NCBI RefSeq assembly: GCF_002077155.1
Contig: NZ_CP015027.1
Location: forward strand, 186,001-250,000
Length of the DNA stretch: 64,000 nucleotides
Direction of reading: 5' to 3'
Source: Sporosarcina sp. P33
GTDB taxonomy: Bacteria > Bacillota > Bacilli > Bacillales_A > Planococcaceae
Part shown: positions 8,847 to 18,137 of the stretch, in pieces
Layout: the number at the start of each line of letters is the position of its first letter
How positions within the stretch are numbered: the first letter of the stretch is position 1
Program-made: the position numbers and the translations under genes
Notes under the pieces: generated by a model
Database searches by the model: none
Seen by the model: the letters and a program-made list of their open reading frames with translations, nothing else
What the model was told of the DNA's origin: nothing

Positions 8847-9788
8847 TTATACTGCAATCGGTGCTTTGATTCTTGGGTGCGGATCGTAGCCTTCGATCGA
8901 AATATCTTCCGTCGTCAATTCAAAAATCGACCGGCCGCCGTAATTAACCTTCAATGTCGGCAGCGTTTTCGGCTCTCTCCTTAACTGCTCTTTTACCTGA
9001 TCCATATGGTTCTGATATAAATGTGCGTCACCTAATGTATGCACGAATTCGCCGGCTTCTAAACCACATTCATGTGCAATGAGGTGAATGAGCAGCGCAT
9101 AAGACGCGATGTTAAACGGCACGCCAAGGAAGACGTCTGCACTGCGCTGATAAAGCTGACATGACAATTTACCATCCGCTACGTAGAACTGGAACAATAA
9201 GTGGCATGGCGGCAAGGCCATATCGTCCACTTCCGCCGGATTCCACGCCGTTACGATGTGCCGCCGTGAGTCCGGGTTATTTTTGATGCTGTCAATCACC
9301 TGTGCAAGCTGATCGATGACGCCGTTCTCACTTTCCCACGCCCTCCACTGCTTGCCGTAAACCGGTCCGAGGTCGCCGTACTGCTCCGCAAACTCTTCAT
9401 CAGCCAGGATGTTCTCTTTAAACGAAGCCAGCTCTGCCTGATAAACTTTCGCAAATTCTTCGTCTTTTAATACACGGCGGCCGAAATCAGTCATATCAGG
9501 ACCCGTATACGCTTCGCTTTGTACATACCGCTCAAATGCCCATTCATCCCATATTGCGTTACGCTCTTTAATGAGCGTTCGAATATTGGTATCCCCTTTT
9601 ATAAACCATAGTAATTCTGAGACAATCAGACGAAAAGCCGTCTTTTTTGTCGTTAACAAAGGAAACCCCTGCGCCAAATCAAAGCGCATCTGATAGCCAA
9701 AGACACTGTACGTTCCGGTGCCCGTGCGATCTCCCTTTTTCGTGCCTGTATCCAGAATATGTTGACAAAGATCTAAATATTGCTTCAT
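8847..9788 (-). CDS. thyA: Thymidylate synthase (ThyA)
   Basis: The 313-residue protein is of the longer ThyA class with an insertion relative to the 264-residue form. Visible landmarks: [13 protein letters not shown] at the N-terminus (dUMP phosphate Arg), the catalytic Cys in [13 protein letters not shown], the [23 protein letters not shown] block and the closing [10 protein letters not shown]. It methylates dUMP to dTMP using methylene-tetrahydrofolate. Upstream lies an extended -10 promoter candidate. Confidence 0.97.
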   Translation of the reverse strand: MKQYLDLCQHILDTGTKKGDRTGTGTYSVFGYQMRFDLAQGFPLLTTKKTAFRLIVSELLWFIKGDTNIRTLIKERNAIWDEWAFERYVQSEAYTGPDMTDFGRRVLKDEEFAKVYQAELASFKENILADEEFAEQYGDLGPVYGKQWRAWESENGVIDQLAQVIDSIKNNPDSRRHIVTAWNPAEVDDMALPPCHLLFQFYVADGKLSCQLYQRSADVFLGVPFNIASYALLIHLIAHECGLEAGEFVHTLGDAHLYQNHMDQVKEQLRREPKTLPTLKVNYGGRSIFELTTEDISIEGYDPHPRIKAPIAV

Positions 9789-9819
9789 GCTTCAAGCTCC
9801 CTCTTCTGAAATTACACCT

Positions 9820-9846
9820 ATTATAACATTGTTTGCCCTTGTACAA
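9820..9846 (-). promoter_or_regulatory. Candidate sigma-A promoter of thyA-dfrA
   Basis: On the minus strand TTGTAC (9841-9846) is followed by a 15-bp spacer and TATAAT (9820-9825), with TG one base before the -10 hexamer. The spacer is short but the extended -10 compensates. It lies about 32 bp upstream of the thyA ATG. Confidence 0.5.
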
Positions 9847-9873
9847 AGAGAAAGACACTAGAACCGGGGCACA

Positions 9874-9927
9874 AAAAACACACCCCGGAACGGCTGCTTA
9901 CGAAAGCCATTTCGGTGGTGTGTTTTT
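9874..9927 (-). terminator. Extended hairpin terminator at the end of ypjP
   Basis: AAAAACACACC (9874-9884) pairs with GGTGTGTTTTT (9917-9927); the long loop holds a smaller GGCT/AGCC helix. On the minus strand the structure ends in a T-run. The upper arm lies inside the last codons of ypjP. Confidence 0.6.
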
Positions 9928-10485
9928 GGACCAGTAAATATCGCCTACTGAGTGGTGTGCAACAAATCCGTCTTCCGCTGTGTGGTAGTGGAAGTTGTAA
10001 AAGTATCCGTCAATGGGACGTTTTTCCGTCCGGACATGAAAGCGGATAAGATCCTGATTTGCCGTTTGATCATGAACATGGAAAATCTTCTCTGCGTAAT
10101 CGCCGGAAGGCTGCTCGGTAATCGCAAGACGGCGATCTGCTGCATTATGTACAGTAGTTTGAATTACTGATTCAATTCTCGGAAAAATCTCGGTATCAAA
10201 TTCATGCTGAATGACCGGGCCAATCCGCTGTCCGAACTTTTCATATGACAATAACCGTGCATGGTCGACCAGCTGCTGATCTTCTGCTCGGCTGCCAAGC
10301 GCAAGTACATCGTCCGCTTCGCTGCGCAGTTCCAGTGAATACGCTGTGCCTTCTGCGCGGGCGCCGGTTTCATTCGGTTCGTGTTTGTCTTGCAAGCTTG
10401 TCCAAATTTCATGATCGGGTGTAATGACGCCCAGTGTCAGTACGGCGACGGATGCAATCATCAGCCGCTGTAACCATCGCTTCAT
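9898..10485 (-). CDS. ypjP: YpjP-like protein
   Basis: The 195-residue product has an N-terminal hydrophobic segment (about residues 8-22), then a long helical region and a C-terminal YpjP-type part with FHVHDQT, FYNFHYHTAEDGF and the closing SKNTPPKWLS. The family's function is unknown; it is often linked to the thyA-dfrA locus, as here. I chose the ATG at 10485 because GAAGGAG lies 8 bp upstream, whereas the GTG at 10494 is inside that site. Confidence 0.82.
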   Translation of the reverse strand: MKRWLQRLMIASVAVLTLGVITPDHEIWTSLQDKHEPNETGARAEGTAYSLELRSEADDVLALGSRAEDQQLVDHARLLSYEKFGQRIGPVIQHEFDTEIFPRIESVIQTTVHNAADRRLAITEQPSGDYAEKIFHVHDQTANQDLIRFHVRTEKRPIDGYFYNFHYHTAEDGFVAHHSVGDIYWSKNTPPKWLS

Positions 10486-10674
10486 ATTCGTCACTCCTTC
10501 AACATTCCGTCATACATCTTGATAACTCATACGAAAAGCATCACAAAAGGTTTCATCTTTTTCTATTTCATTGTACAATAAAGTCAAACTTCAATCATTC
10601 TTTTCACAAAATTGTTCTTTGATTGCAAGTTAAGCGGATGGAAACCAACGCGCTACATAAAGGAGGTCGCAACA

Positions 10675-10752
10675 ATGGATGTTAACTTACTACTGGGTAT
10701 CGGTATGCTTGTATTGACTCTATACTTGAGCTCCCTTAACTTTACACATTGA
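10675..10752 (+). CDS. 25-residue hydrophobic peptide
   Basis: A tiny open reading frame begins with ATG at 10675, 8 bp after a full AAGGAGGT site, and ends TGA at 10752. It encodes 25 residues: MDVN, then a single Leu/Ile/Val-rich span of about 16 residues, then SSLNFTH. It is followed within 20 bp by a strong terminator. The perfect ribosome binding site, a membrane-length hydrophobic core and a dedicated terminator support real expression. I do not recognise a family; small regulatory membrane peptides look like this, and a toxin-type peptide is an alternative. Confidence 0.6.
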   Translation: MDVNLLLGIGMLVLTLYLSSLNFTH

Positions 10753-10772
10753 TCCTAAAGCGGTGAACGCCG

Positions 10773-10811
10773 AAAAAGACAGTATGGGCAAAAAGCTCAT
10801 ACTGTCTTTTT
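10773..10811. terminator. Bidirectional terminator
   Basis: AAAAAGACAGTATG (10773-10786) pairs perfectly with CATACTGTCTTTTT (10798-10811) around an 11-nt loop. T-runs exist on both strands, so it can serve the 25-residue peptide gene on the plus strand and the methyltransferase gene on the minus strand. Confidence 0.88.
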
Positions 10812-10857
10812 CTGTGCGCGCTATTGCATCCCGCCGCCGCGCCAGCGCAGCTAGTTA

Positions 10858-11637
10858 TCACTTCTCCAGCACACCGTAGTGAACTTTCGTATAGGACCGT
10901 ATTTGCTGATTAAAGCCGAAGCGCTCAAACACCGGCGACTGATAGTGGTCTTTGAGCACCACCCGGCGTCTGCATACACGCACTGCTTCTGTCACCCACT
11001 CTTCTGTTACACTGTTTGTCGCGCCAATTTCACGCAGAACTTCAAAGTTAGCTGATTCCTCGATGGGTGTGGTGAACATCGGATCGAGAAAGACGATATC
11101 GCGGGAATTGTCCGGACAAGATTTTAAGAATGTGACAGCTTCCGAATGAATGACTTCAATACGTTTCATTGCCTCTTGCAGGAGCGGAAAGTCAATCGGA
11201 AAGCTGTGCAGACCGGTCTTTGTCAAAAATGCGATGACTTTATCTGCTTCAATTCCTTCCACCGTTCCGTCTTCTCCTGCTATGCTGGCCGCGATGATCG
11301 CGTCCGAGCCGAGTCCTAAGGTGCAATCCAAAAATGCATCTCCCGGCATAAGACCGGAAGCTGCCGCGAGCGGATCAGTTTCACCTTTCTCTATACGCTT
11401 CAGACGATACGTTGCAGAGTTCGGATGAAAAAAGAATGGTTGTTCGCATCCTCTTTTATAAAACGAATAGCGGTCCTTCCCCGCCACCAGGACATCACAT
11501 TGATAGATGTCCTGCAGTTTGGGGATGGACCGCTTTTTCCGTTCGACGGCAGGCGCCTGCAATGCGTCCGCTGCGTGTTTCACCAGTGCAGCTGACTGTT
11601 CATCAGGACGCCCTGCTGTCGTAATGATCACGTTCAT
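10858..11637 (-). CDS. ypiP: Class I SAM-dependent methyltransferase (YpiP-like)
   Basis: The 259-residue protein has a SAM-binding motif I FLDCTLGLGSDAI at about residue 107, an acidic motif II (GIEAD) and a DIVFLDPMF motif IV near residue 183, a pattern close to RsmJ-type rRNA guanine methyltransferases. The first 90 residues are a separate N-terminal region. B. subtilis YpiP has the same layout and also sits beside a bacilliredoxin gene. Its start overlaps the upstream stop as ATGA, so it is translationally coupled. The substrate is not known; the rRNA link is inference from motif similarity. Confidence 0.8.
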   Translation of the reverse strand: MNVIITTAGRPDEQSAALVKHAADALQAPAVERKKRSIPKLQDIYQCDVLVAGKDRYSFYKRGCEQPFFFHPNSATYRLKRIEKGETDPLAAASGLMPGDAFLDCTLGLGSDAIIAASIAGEDGTVEGIEADKVIAFLTKTGLHSFPIDFPLLQEAMKRIEVIHSEAVTFLKSCPDNSRDIVFLDPMFTTPIEESANFEVLREIGATNSVTEEWVTEAVRVCRRRVVLKDHYQSPVFERFGFNQQIRSYTKVHYGVLEK

Positions 11638-12065
11638 TGACCGACGACTTTCGTCAGGACATCGACGAGGTGATCTTTAATTTGGTCTTTCTGGAAGTTC
11701 TCAATTTGCTCACGCGGAATAAAGTAGACCACTTTGCCTTGATCCCAAATGGCAATAGATGGTGAGCTTGGCGGAATTTCCGGGAAGTACGCGCGGAATG
11801 CCGCTGTCGCTTCTTTGTCTTGTCCCGCAAAAACGGTAAATAAGTGGTCAGGTTTCACTTCCTCCACTGCCTCGCGAACAGCGGGACGTGCCAAGCCTGC
11901 CGCGCAGCCGCACACAGAGTTGATGACAATAATAGCAGAGCCTTCCAGACCCTCTAATGTACTGTCAACTTCCTCAGCTGTTGTCAGTTCTGTAAATCCT
12001 GCAGTTGTCAGTTCTTCGCGCATCGGGGTTACAATCCCGCGCATGTATTCATCGTATGCGTTCAT
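11634..12065 (-). CDS. brxA: Bacilliredoxin BrxA/BrxB
   Basis: The 143-residue product shows the family hallmark CGC active site within NSVCGCAAGLARP near residue 52, plus the conserved N-terminal YDEYMRGIVTPMR and the DQGKVVYFIPR segment. Bacilliredoxins remove bacillithiol from oxidised cytosolic proteins. The ATG at 12065 is preferred over 12086 because GGCGGAG lies 8 bp upstream. It is coupled to the methyltransferase gene. Whether it is BrxA (YphP) or BrxB (YqiW) cannot be told from motif alone; the neighbour favours YphP. Confidence 0.92.
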   Translation of the reverse strand: MNAYDEYMRGIVTPMREELTTAGFTELTTAEEVDSTLEGLEGSAIIVINSVCGCAAGLARPAVREAVEEVKPDHLFTVFAGQDKEATAAFRAYFPEIPPSSPSIAIWDQGKVVYFIPREQIENFQKDQIKDHLVDVLTKVVGQ

Positions 12066-12167
12066 GTGAATATCTCCGCCTTTCATAGTGTTGTATGTTT
12101 TATACCGTACCGCTTTTAATAGTAAAGCATATATTCAGTAAATGCCAAGTATCGAGATTCAGGACGG

Positions 12168-13178
12168 TCAGTTCCGTTCAGTGATAACGATTTTATCCAA
12201 CGCTTTCACTTCGTATTGCCCGCCCTCCAGAGAAAATACGGCTTCACACGTTATTCGTACCGGATCACTGACTGTTTCCTGATGTTCATCGGCATACCCA
12301 TACGACGGATCAACGTACATCCGCTTATAGAGGGAGACTTGTGTGTCCGCTGTAATGGGAACATGTACATAGTGATCGGACTTTTTTGCTGCTGATGCCG
12401 TACTGACAGCTATGTTTTCCAGTCTGCCTACTGAATTCAAGAAAAACTCCTCTTTAGAAGATTGATTCTTCTTAAATACATAACTGTACAATGTTTCACC
12501 GAGCCGCCAGCAGAGATCTTCCATGCTCTGCTGCAAAACTAGCAGCAGCGAGGACTTTACGCAGTCATTCATTACGAATTCACTGTAATATTCTTGTGCC
12601 GCCAGAAACTCCTTCACACTATTCTCTAATTGTAATTGCGGGAATTCTTTTTGCAGATCGGTGTGCAAGACTTTTTTATTTCTCTTATCTGCCGCAAAGT
12701 CGGCGAAGTTATTTGTAATAAAGAAATATTGGGCAGATTCGAGGTGATGTTGTTCTTTAAAAAGCAGCAGACTTTCCCAAAGCAGCCCATCTTTAAACTC
12801 TTGTTTTCTGTTTTCAAACGGCTTAAGCCCGTCAAAGTATCGTGTAAAGACTTTTTCATACACTGCAGAGTCCGGTTTGAAAACAGTGAAATTTTCATTC
12901 AGCTGTTTTTCGTACCGTGTCAGCAGCAGGTCCGTCTCAAACATCCGCACCGGACTCTGCTCATTCCATTCCTTTAGCCTGTTGACAGACTGAATTTTCA
13001 TATTGTTACTGGAGATGATGTCTTTTGCATGGTCAATCAATTCTTTACTGACAATCTCCGGAAGAATAATTTCACAGTCATCATTCCTATGTACATACCG
13101 CAGCAGCTCTTCAATATCCGGGTTAAAAGTGAATTGTTTATCGAGAATATTAGTATCCAAGAAAATATATGTTTTCAC
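12168..13178 (-). CDS. PIN-like domain protein (DUF4935-type)
   Basis: The 336-residue protein opens with FLDTNILD, the first acidic site of PIN nucleases, followed by EIVSKELIDHAK (second acidic site) and FITNNFADFA near residue 150 (third site). The arrangement fits the DUF4935/PIN_8 family of single-protein PIN-like nucleases, not a short VapC toxin, and no antitoxin gene precedes it. The C-terminal half (about 190-336) is helical then beta-rich with no recognised domain. It stands alone between brxA and dacF. A role in RNA cleavage or defence is inference. Confidence 0.72.
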   Translation of the reverse strand: MKTYIFLDTNILDKQFTFNPDIEELLRYVHRNDDCEIILPEIVSKELIDHAKDIISSNNMKIQSVNRLKEWNEQSPVRMFETDLLLTRYEKQLNENFTVFKPDSAVYEKVFTRYFDGLKPFENRKQEFKDGLLWESLLLFKEQHHLESAQYFFITNNFADFAADKRNKKVLHTDLQKEFPQLQLENSVKEFLAAQEYYSEFVMNDCVKSSLLLVLQQSMEDLCWRLGETLYSYVFKKNQSSKEEFFLNSVGRLENIAVSTASAAKKSDHYVHVPITADTQVSLYKRMYVDPSYGYADEHQETVSDPVRITCEAVFSLEGGQYEVKALDKIVITERN

Positions 13179-13313
13179 TGCACAAGCCCCCCTTTCTTGA
13201 TCATGCTCTTCCTGTCATAACGATAACATATGAATGAAAAGCAATTATAGAATATTGTAATGAGTCATAAACAGGTACGTTTACAAATGAAACGACATGC
13301 GGCAATTAAAAAC

Positions 13314-13348
13314 TGTACAAGCAACAGTTTCCAAGCCGCTTGTACAGA
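13314..13348 (-). terminator. Terminator of the S11 carboxypeptidase gene
   Basis: CTGTACAAGC (13314-13323) pairs with GCTTGTACAG (13339-13348) around 15 nt; on the minus strand TTTTTAATT follows. It starts 12 bp after the gene's stop. Confidence 0.8.
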
Positions 13349-13360
13349 TATGCTTTCACA

Positions 13361-14245
13361 TTACTTCATAAATCGCTCAATCATTTCCCGTGTCAGAGTA
13401 AAGCGCGGGTCGACAGTATTCCCATCCACTTCCTCCACCCCCATCAGCACCGTTATGATCCGCTGCCCGTTAAACACCCCGCTGCCGGTAAAGCAAGAAC
13501 CTGCTGCGTCCGTATAGCCGGTTTTTAATCCATCCATTCCCTCCATTTGCATACGCATGCCGGGTAACAGTAGATTCGTGTTCCACATCGTCATCCCCTG
13601 TCTTGACGTAAAACTCGGCATCTTCGTAAATTCCAGCACTTCGGGATGTTTTTTGATTAAGCGATCTGCCAAAACAGCAACGTTATGGGCGGACGCCACA
13701 TTGTTTTCGCTTGGATTTCTCCCTAAATAGAAACCATCTAAGCCGTGCGGGTTGTAAAACATTGTGTCCTTCATGTTAAATGCCTGCGCTTGTTCATTCA
13801 TCATTGCGACAAATTTTTCTTCTGTGCCGCCCGCAAGTTCAGCAAGGGCAAGTGCCGCATCATTTGCGGAAATGACCGTCATTGCGGTAAACAGTTCGCG
13901 CACAGAATAGTTTTCATTCGCTTTCATGCCCAGCTTGGCTGCACTCGCAAACTGGCTTAAGTTCAGTACATTTTCACTCGGCTGATACATCGTATCCCAG
14001 GTGAGTGTGCCGTTTTCAATTGTATTCAACACGATATATTGTGTCATTAACTTGGTCATACTGGCAATCGGCAATGGCTTTTTACTGTTTTCCTCATAAA
14101 CTACCTTCCCTGTCTCCGCGTTCAGCAAAATCATCGCATCGGAGGAAACACTCCACTCCTGCACGGTTTGCTGTGAATCTTTCCATTCCGTAATGACCAG
14201 ATACACACTGATACATAAGAGCAGAGCGAATAACAGCTTTTTCAT
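13361..14245 (-). CDS. D-alanyl-D-alanine carboxypeptidase (S11), short form
   Basis: The 294-residue protein has an N-terminal membrane/signal segment, then the three penicillin-binding motifs: SMTK with Ser62 and Lys65, SAN at 126-128 and KTG near residue 240. S11 enzymes trim the terminal D-Ala from peptidoglycan stem peptides. It ends soon after the transpeptidase domain and so lacks the C-terminal beta-domain and amphipathic anchor of DacA/DacF (usually 380-440 residues). The N-terminal segment may stay uncleaved and serve as anchor. Function is confident; the exact Dac paralogue is not. Confidence 0.92.
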   Translation of the reverse strand: MKKLLFALLLCISVYLVITEWKDSQQTVQEWSVSSDAMILLNAETGKVVYEENSKKPLPIASMTKLMTQYIVLNTIENGTLTWDTMYQPSENVLNLSQFASAAKLGMKANENYSVRELFTAMTVISANDAALALAELAGGTEEKFVAMMNEQAQAFNMKDTMFYNPHGLDGFYLGRNPSENNVASAHNVAVLADRLIKKHPEVLEFTKMPSFTSRQGMTMWNTNLLLPGMRMQMEGMDGLKTGYTDAAGSCFTGSGVFNGQRIITVLMGVEEVDGNTVDPRFTLTREMIERFMK

Positions 14246-14489
14246 ACATTCACCTTCCTCAACTGTCTATTATGCAGCAGAAGTCTGCACAATAGTAGCG
14301 GTTGTTTCTGAAGATTGTATGAAGAATACGCAATAAAAACACCTATGGCGGAAATATTTTTCACATGTCGATTTGCTTTCGTATTCCTTTCACCGCAGCC
14401 CAGCAAAGACTTACAAAAGAATTCAGTTGAATTTCATCATGATGGGCATAATGGCTACTAAGAATATCCAATGGAAAAGAGGCAATGTA

Positions 14490-16673
14490 ATGAAAACAGG
14501 CTGGAATATTTTTAAAATGGATTTGCACCATATTCGTAAAAATTGGGTAGCCGCCTTATTAATCGGAGGGCTGACCGTACTGCCTTCTTTGTACGCCTGG
14601 CTAAACATCTATGCGACGTGGGATCCATATGGCCATACAAACAACTTGCCTGTTGCGCTTGTCAATGAAGATGAAGGTGCGATGGTTCGCGGCAAGCGGA
14701 TTGATGTCGGTGCCGAATTGGTGAAAAATCTGCAGGACAATAAAGATATGGATTGGTCATTTACTGCAAAGCAGGACGCGATGGACGGTGTGGAATATGG
14801 CGATTATTTCGCGGCGATTATTATTCCTAAAGACTTCTCCAGAAAACTGGGAACAGTCATTGCGGGTGAGCCTGAAAAAGCGGAGATCAGTTATTATGTC
14901 AATGAAAAGCTGAATTCTATCGCCCCAAAAATCACAGAAAAAGGAGCTTCTGTCATTGTAGATCAAGTGAGCAGACAGTTCATTTCCACGGTCAACGGTG
15001 TCGTACTCAAATTGTTTAATGAACTTGGAATCGAGATTGAGAAAAACTTGCCCGATATTAAGAAGTTCGAAGAATATGTTTTTGACCTTCAAAATCAACT
15101 GCCAGCTATTCATCAGACACTCGAAGGGATCGTAGCCGATGCGAATTCTGCCCAGCACATTATTAACAAAGCGCAAAAGCTGTTGCCTGAGGCGAAACAA
15201 ACCACTTCCGCAGGTCTGCAAACCGTAAGTAACACAATCGATCAGCTGACATTAGCACAACAGCGCCTTGAAACAGCCGCACCACGCATCAGGACAGATC
15301 TTGAAAAAATAACGGCTATTACAAATGAAACCAATGACTTTTTGAAACAGATTCAGCAAACAACGCTGGACTTCACTGAATGGGATCGAACAAAACAATC
15401 AATAGATGCCCGGGTGACAGCGAGTATGGAAAAGCTGGATGGACTTGAAGCGGATCTGACGAATATAAAAACGGCAGCTGAGCAGCTGAATACTCAGCAG
15501 ACAGGTGATGCCAATCCGCCCCTGCCTATAGATGGCGCTTTAGAAAAAGTGAAAGACCTCAAAAATCTGTTGAATGAACTGCAGCAAAATGCGCATTCGA
15601 TAAATTCTCTCGTGCAGGGCGAAGAAGAACGGCTGAAAAACAGTATAAATGATCTGCAAAAAATTGCCGAAAATACTTCTATCAAGGCCAATTCATTTCT
15701 GACGGAATATACGGATACCATCGAGCCGTTGGTCCGTAAAGAAATCGCCCAAGCGCTGAAGACGTTATCAAGAGCGAACTCGCTGTTGAAGGAAGTACAG
15801 AAAACCATTCCTGAAGCAGAAAAGGTATTACACAGCACCAATCAACAGTTGACTGACGGAAAACAGCAAGCCGAGAAAGCGTTGAATCAATACCCGTACG
15901 TCTACGATAAAGTGAACCGGCTCGCAAAACGGATCAGGGACATTCAAGGAGAGACAGACATTAACGAAATCATCGACTTGCTGCAAAACGATCCAGAAGC
16001 TGAACGCAGTTTCTTTGAAGAGCCGATTATTCTGAATGAAACAAAGCTATTTCCTATTAAAAACTACGGGACAGGAATGACACCGTTCTATACCGTACTG
16101 TCGATTTGGGTCGGTTGTTTATTGCTCATTTCTTTGCTTTCTACAGATATTCACAGGGAAGGTGCGTTTACGGCGAAGCAAATTTATATCGGACGGCTGC
16201 TGACGTTCCTGACAATCGGTTTCGTACAGACGCTCATTGTAACGGCTGGTGATATCATTCTTCTTGGTGTAACAGCCGATGAGCCGATAGTCTTCATGCT
16301 GTTTGGACTCTTCATCAGCATCGTGTTCATGTCTATCGTCTATACACTCGTTTCGGTATTCGGGGACGTCGGCAAAGCGATGGCGATTGTGTTGCTGGTG
16401 CTGCAAATTGCCGGCTCAGGCGGCACGTATCCAATTATGCTGCTTCCTGCGTTCTTTCAATGGATCAATCCCTTTCTGCCATTCACCTATGCGATTGATT
16501 TAATGAGAGAGGCAGTTGGCGGGATCGTCTGGGCCCGCGCTGTAAAAGATATTTTGTTCTTGGCGGGTATTGGCGTCTTGCTGATCATATTTGGTGTAAT
16601 ATGTAAGGAGAAAACGAACAAAGCTACGAACCGGCTGTTAGCTAAATCACGGGAGACAGATTTGTTTCATTAA
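14490..16673 (+). CDS. yhgE: YhgE/Pip-type membrane protein (ABC-2 permease fold)
   Basis: The 727-residue protein has one N-terminal transmembrane helix, a long extracellular coiled region (about 60-520, rich in Gln, Lys and Leu heptads) and a C-terminal block of about five or six helices. This is the YhgE/Pip architecture, related to the phage-infection protein of lactococci and to type VII secretion partner YueB. ATG 14490 is chosen because AAAGAGG lies just upstream; the open frame begins 117 bp earlier but has no site there. It is a single-gene unit closed by a terminator. It may act as a phage receptor, but that is known only for relatives. Confidence 0.9.
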   Translation: MKTGWNIFKMDLHHIRKNWVAALLIGGLTVLPSLYAWLNIYATWDPYGHTNNLPVALVNEDEGAMVRGKRIDVGAELVKNLQDNKDMDWSFTAKQDAMDGVEYGDYFAAIIIPKDFSRKLGTVIAGEPEKAEISYYVNEKLNSIAPKITEKGASVIVDQVSRQFISTVNGVVLKLFNELGIEIEKNLPDIKKFEEYVFDLQNQLPAIHQTLEGIVADANSAQHIINKAQKLLPEAKQTTSAGLQTVSNTIDQLTLAQQRLETAAPRIRTDLEKITAITNETNDFLKQIQQTTLDFTEWDRTKQSIDARVTASMEKLDGLEADLTNIKTAAEQLNTQQTGDANPPLPIDGALEKVKDLKNLLNELQQNAHSINSLVQGEEERLKNSINDLQKIAENTSIKANSFLTEYTDTIEPLVRKEIAQALKTLSRANSLLKEVQKTIPEAEKVLHSTNQQLTDGKQQAEKALNQYPYVYDKVNRLAKRIRDIQGETDINEIIDLLQNDPEAERSFFEEPIILNETKLFPIKNYGTGMTPFYTVLSIWVGCLLLISLLSTDIHREGAFTAKQIYIGRLLTFLTIGFVQTLIVTAGDIILLGVTADEPIVFMLFGLFISIVFMSIVYTLVSVFGDVGKAMAIVLLVLQIAGSGGTYPIMLLPAFFQWINPFLPFTYAIDLMREAVGGIVWARAVKDILFLAGIGVLLIIFGVICKEKTNKATNRLLAKSRETDLFH

Positions 16674-16719
16674 ACTGGCGAATCGCCGTGACTGTAAAAT
16701 TCCGGATCCTGTCCATCGC

Positions 16720-16750
16720 AAAACCTTCTTACGGTGTAAGGAGGTTTTTT
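16720..16750 (+). terminator. Terminator of yhgE
   Basis: AAAACCTTCTTAC (16720-16732) pairs with GTAAGGAGGTTTT (16736-16748) with one G-U pair and a 3-nt loop, followed by further T. Confidence 0.85.
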
Positions 16751-16897
16751 GGCATGTACTCCATGCAGCTAGGTAATGATACATTTTTGGTTGTTTTTAT
16801 TAAAAGGACATTCTAAATTTTTACAAATGATAGGTCTAATTATTTACCGCCTGTGATATAGTATATTTGGTTTAATAGTGTAAGAGGAGGGATATTT

Positions 16898-17932
16898 ATG
16901 AGGAAAATGCAAATCATGATCGTAACGTTCGTATTGTTATTCTCTTTGGCGCCAAAGAAGGAGGCATCTTCTCACATATTTACAGACGTGCCGAAAAATC
17001 ATCCGAATTATTCGGCGATTATGTATCTGGTGGAACAAGGTGTACTCACTCCGCAAAAGCGATTTGGCCTCAACGATAAGGTCACGCGGGAGGAAGTCGC
17101 GATCATGGTTGCCAAAGCGACGGGTCTGGACGGCACAAAAACGAAAACGAAGTTTAAAGATGTACCCGCGGGCAGATTTTCATCAGGATACATCAATTCT
17201 GCAGCGAAGGCGAAAATCATTAACGGCTATCCTGACGGTACATTCAAACCGACACAGAACGTAACGAGAGGTCATATGGCTGCTTTTATTGCAAACGCAT
17301 TTCATTTAAAAGAAGAGAAAAACATTACATTCAAAGACGTACCGAAAGGCTCCACTTCTTACCATGCCGTACGTAAGTTAGCACATGCCAACATCACGTC
17401 AGGCTACCCAGACGGCACGTTTAAGCCCAATCAAACACTCACCCGTTCACACATTGCAGCGTTTATCGCAAGAGCAATGGATCCGTCATTCAGACCGGTG
17501 CCGCCTGTTCCAGTGACGCGCGGTATTAATTTTTCTATGAACTTGAGCCAAGTGAAGAAGATCGAAGCATCATCGCCGGCAGTCTTTATGGGGCAGTTTC
17601 ACGAAGGAAATCTGGTCGCACTTGTGTACAGAGTCACGAAATACGGTTATAACGCTGAACTTATTTATATTTTCGAAAACAATAAACTGAGCGCAATTGC
17701 TTATGATTTTCTCGCTGATGATACGTATTATCACAGTTCAGATGAAATCGAAACAATTTATGTCATCCTGAATGACAATGCGAAAAACGAATTAGGCACT
17801 CCCTTGTATGAAGGCCAGGAAGGCTATACAGAATTCATCTCCGTTTGGGAAAAGAAAGGGTATCATGCCCTGCTGCAAGTTCATGACAAAGAAGTATATA
17901 CGTCCGGTGAATTAATATTTATGCCGTACTAA
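16898..17932 (+). CDS. Secreted S-layer-homology (SLH) protein
   Basis: The 344-residue product starts with a signal peptide (about 1-25), then three SLH modules: about 27-85, 86-147 and 148-205, each with the GYPDGTFKP/ITR or VTR signature (two clear GYPDGTFKP copies). SLH modules bind pyruvylated secondary cell wall polymer and hold the protein at the surface. A C-terminal domain of about 135 residues (from INFSMNLSQVKKIE) is mixed alpha/beta, ends exactly at the stop and is not recognised. AGAGGAGGG precedes the ATG. It is monocistronic. Confidence 0.9.
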   Translation: MRKMQIMIVTFVLLFSLAPKKEASSHIFTDVPKNHPNYSAIMYLVEQGVLTPQKRFGLNDKVTREEVAIMVAKATGLDGTKTKTKFKDVPAGRFSSGYINSAAKAKIINGYPDGTFKPTQNVTRGHMAAFIANAFHLKEEKNITFKDVPKGSTSYHAVRKLAHANITSGYPDGTFKPNQTLTRSHIAAFIARAMDPSFRPVPPVPVTRGINFSMNLSQVKKIEASSPAVFMGQFHEGNLVALVYRVTKYGYNAELIYIFENNKLSAIAYDFLADDTYYHSSDEIETIYVILNDNAKNELGTPLYEGQEGYTEFISVWEKKGYHALLQVHDKEVYTSGELIFMPY

Positions 17933-17974
17933 TACAGCAGAAGTAGAAAAATAGATATTCTATACGCCACATTC

Positions 17975-18021
17975 AAAAAATCGTATGAAGCAGACGCGGT
18001 AATCTGCCCCATACGATTTTT
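17975..18021 (+). terminator. Terminator of the SLH protein gene
   Basis: An AAAAAATCGTATG arm from 17975 pairs with a CATACGATTTTT arm ending at 18021; an inner GCAGA/TCTGC helix extends the stem. The plus-strand copy ends in a T-run. Confidence 0.8.
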
Positions 18022-18137
18022 CTAGTCAGAAGTTCTTTATACCGGTTTGATAGCCGAATAGCTAGAGTACGTTTTGTAAAGACTGCTGTTCTATCAGTAT
18101 AAAATAAGCTGCTTTTTACGTAAAAACCGCACTTTTA

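Noticed and set aside
14757..15221. 154-codon minus-strand frame
   Set aside because: It lies wholly inside yhgE, has no ribosome binding site and is explained by yhgE codon use.
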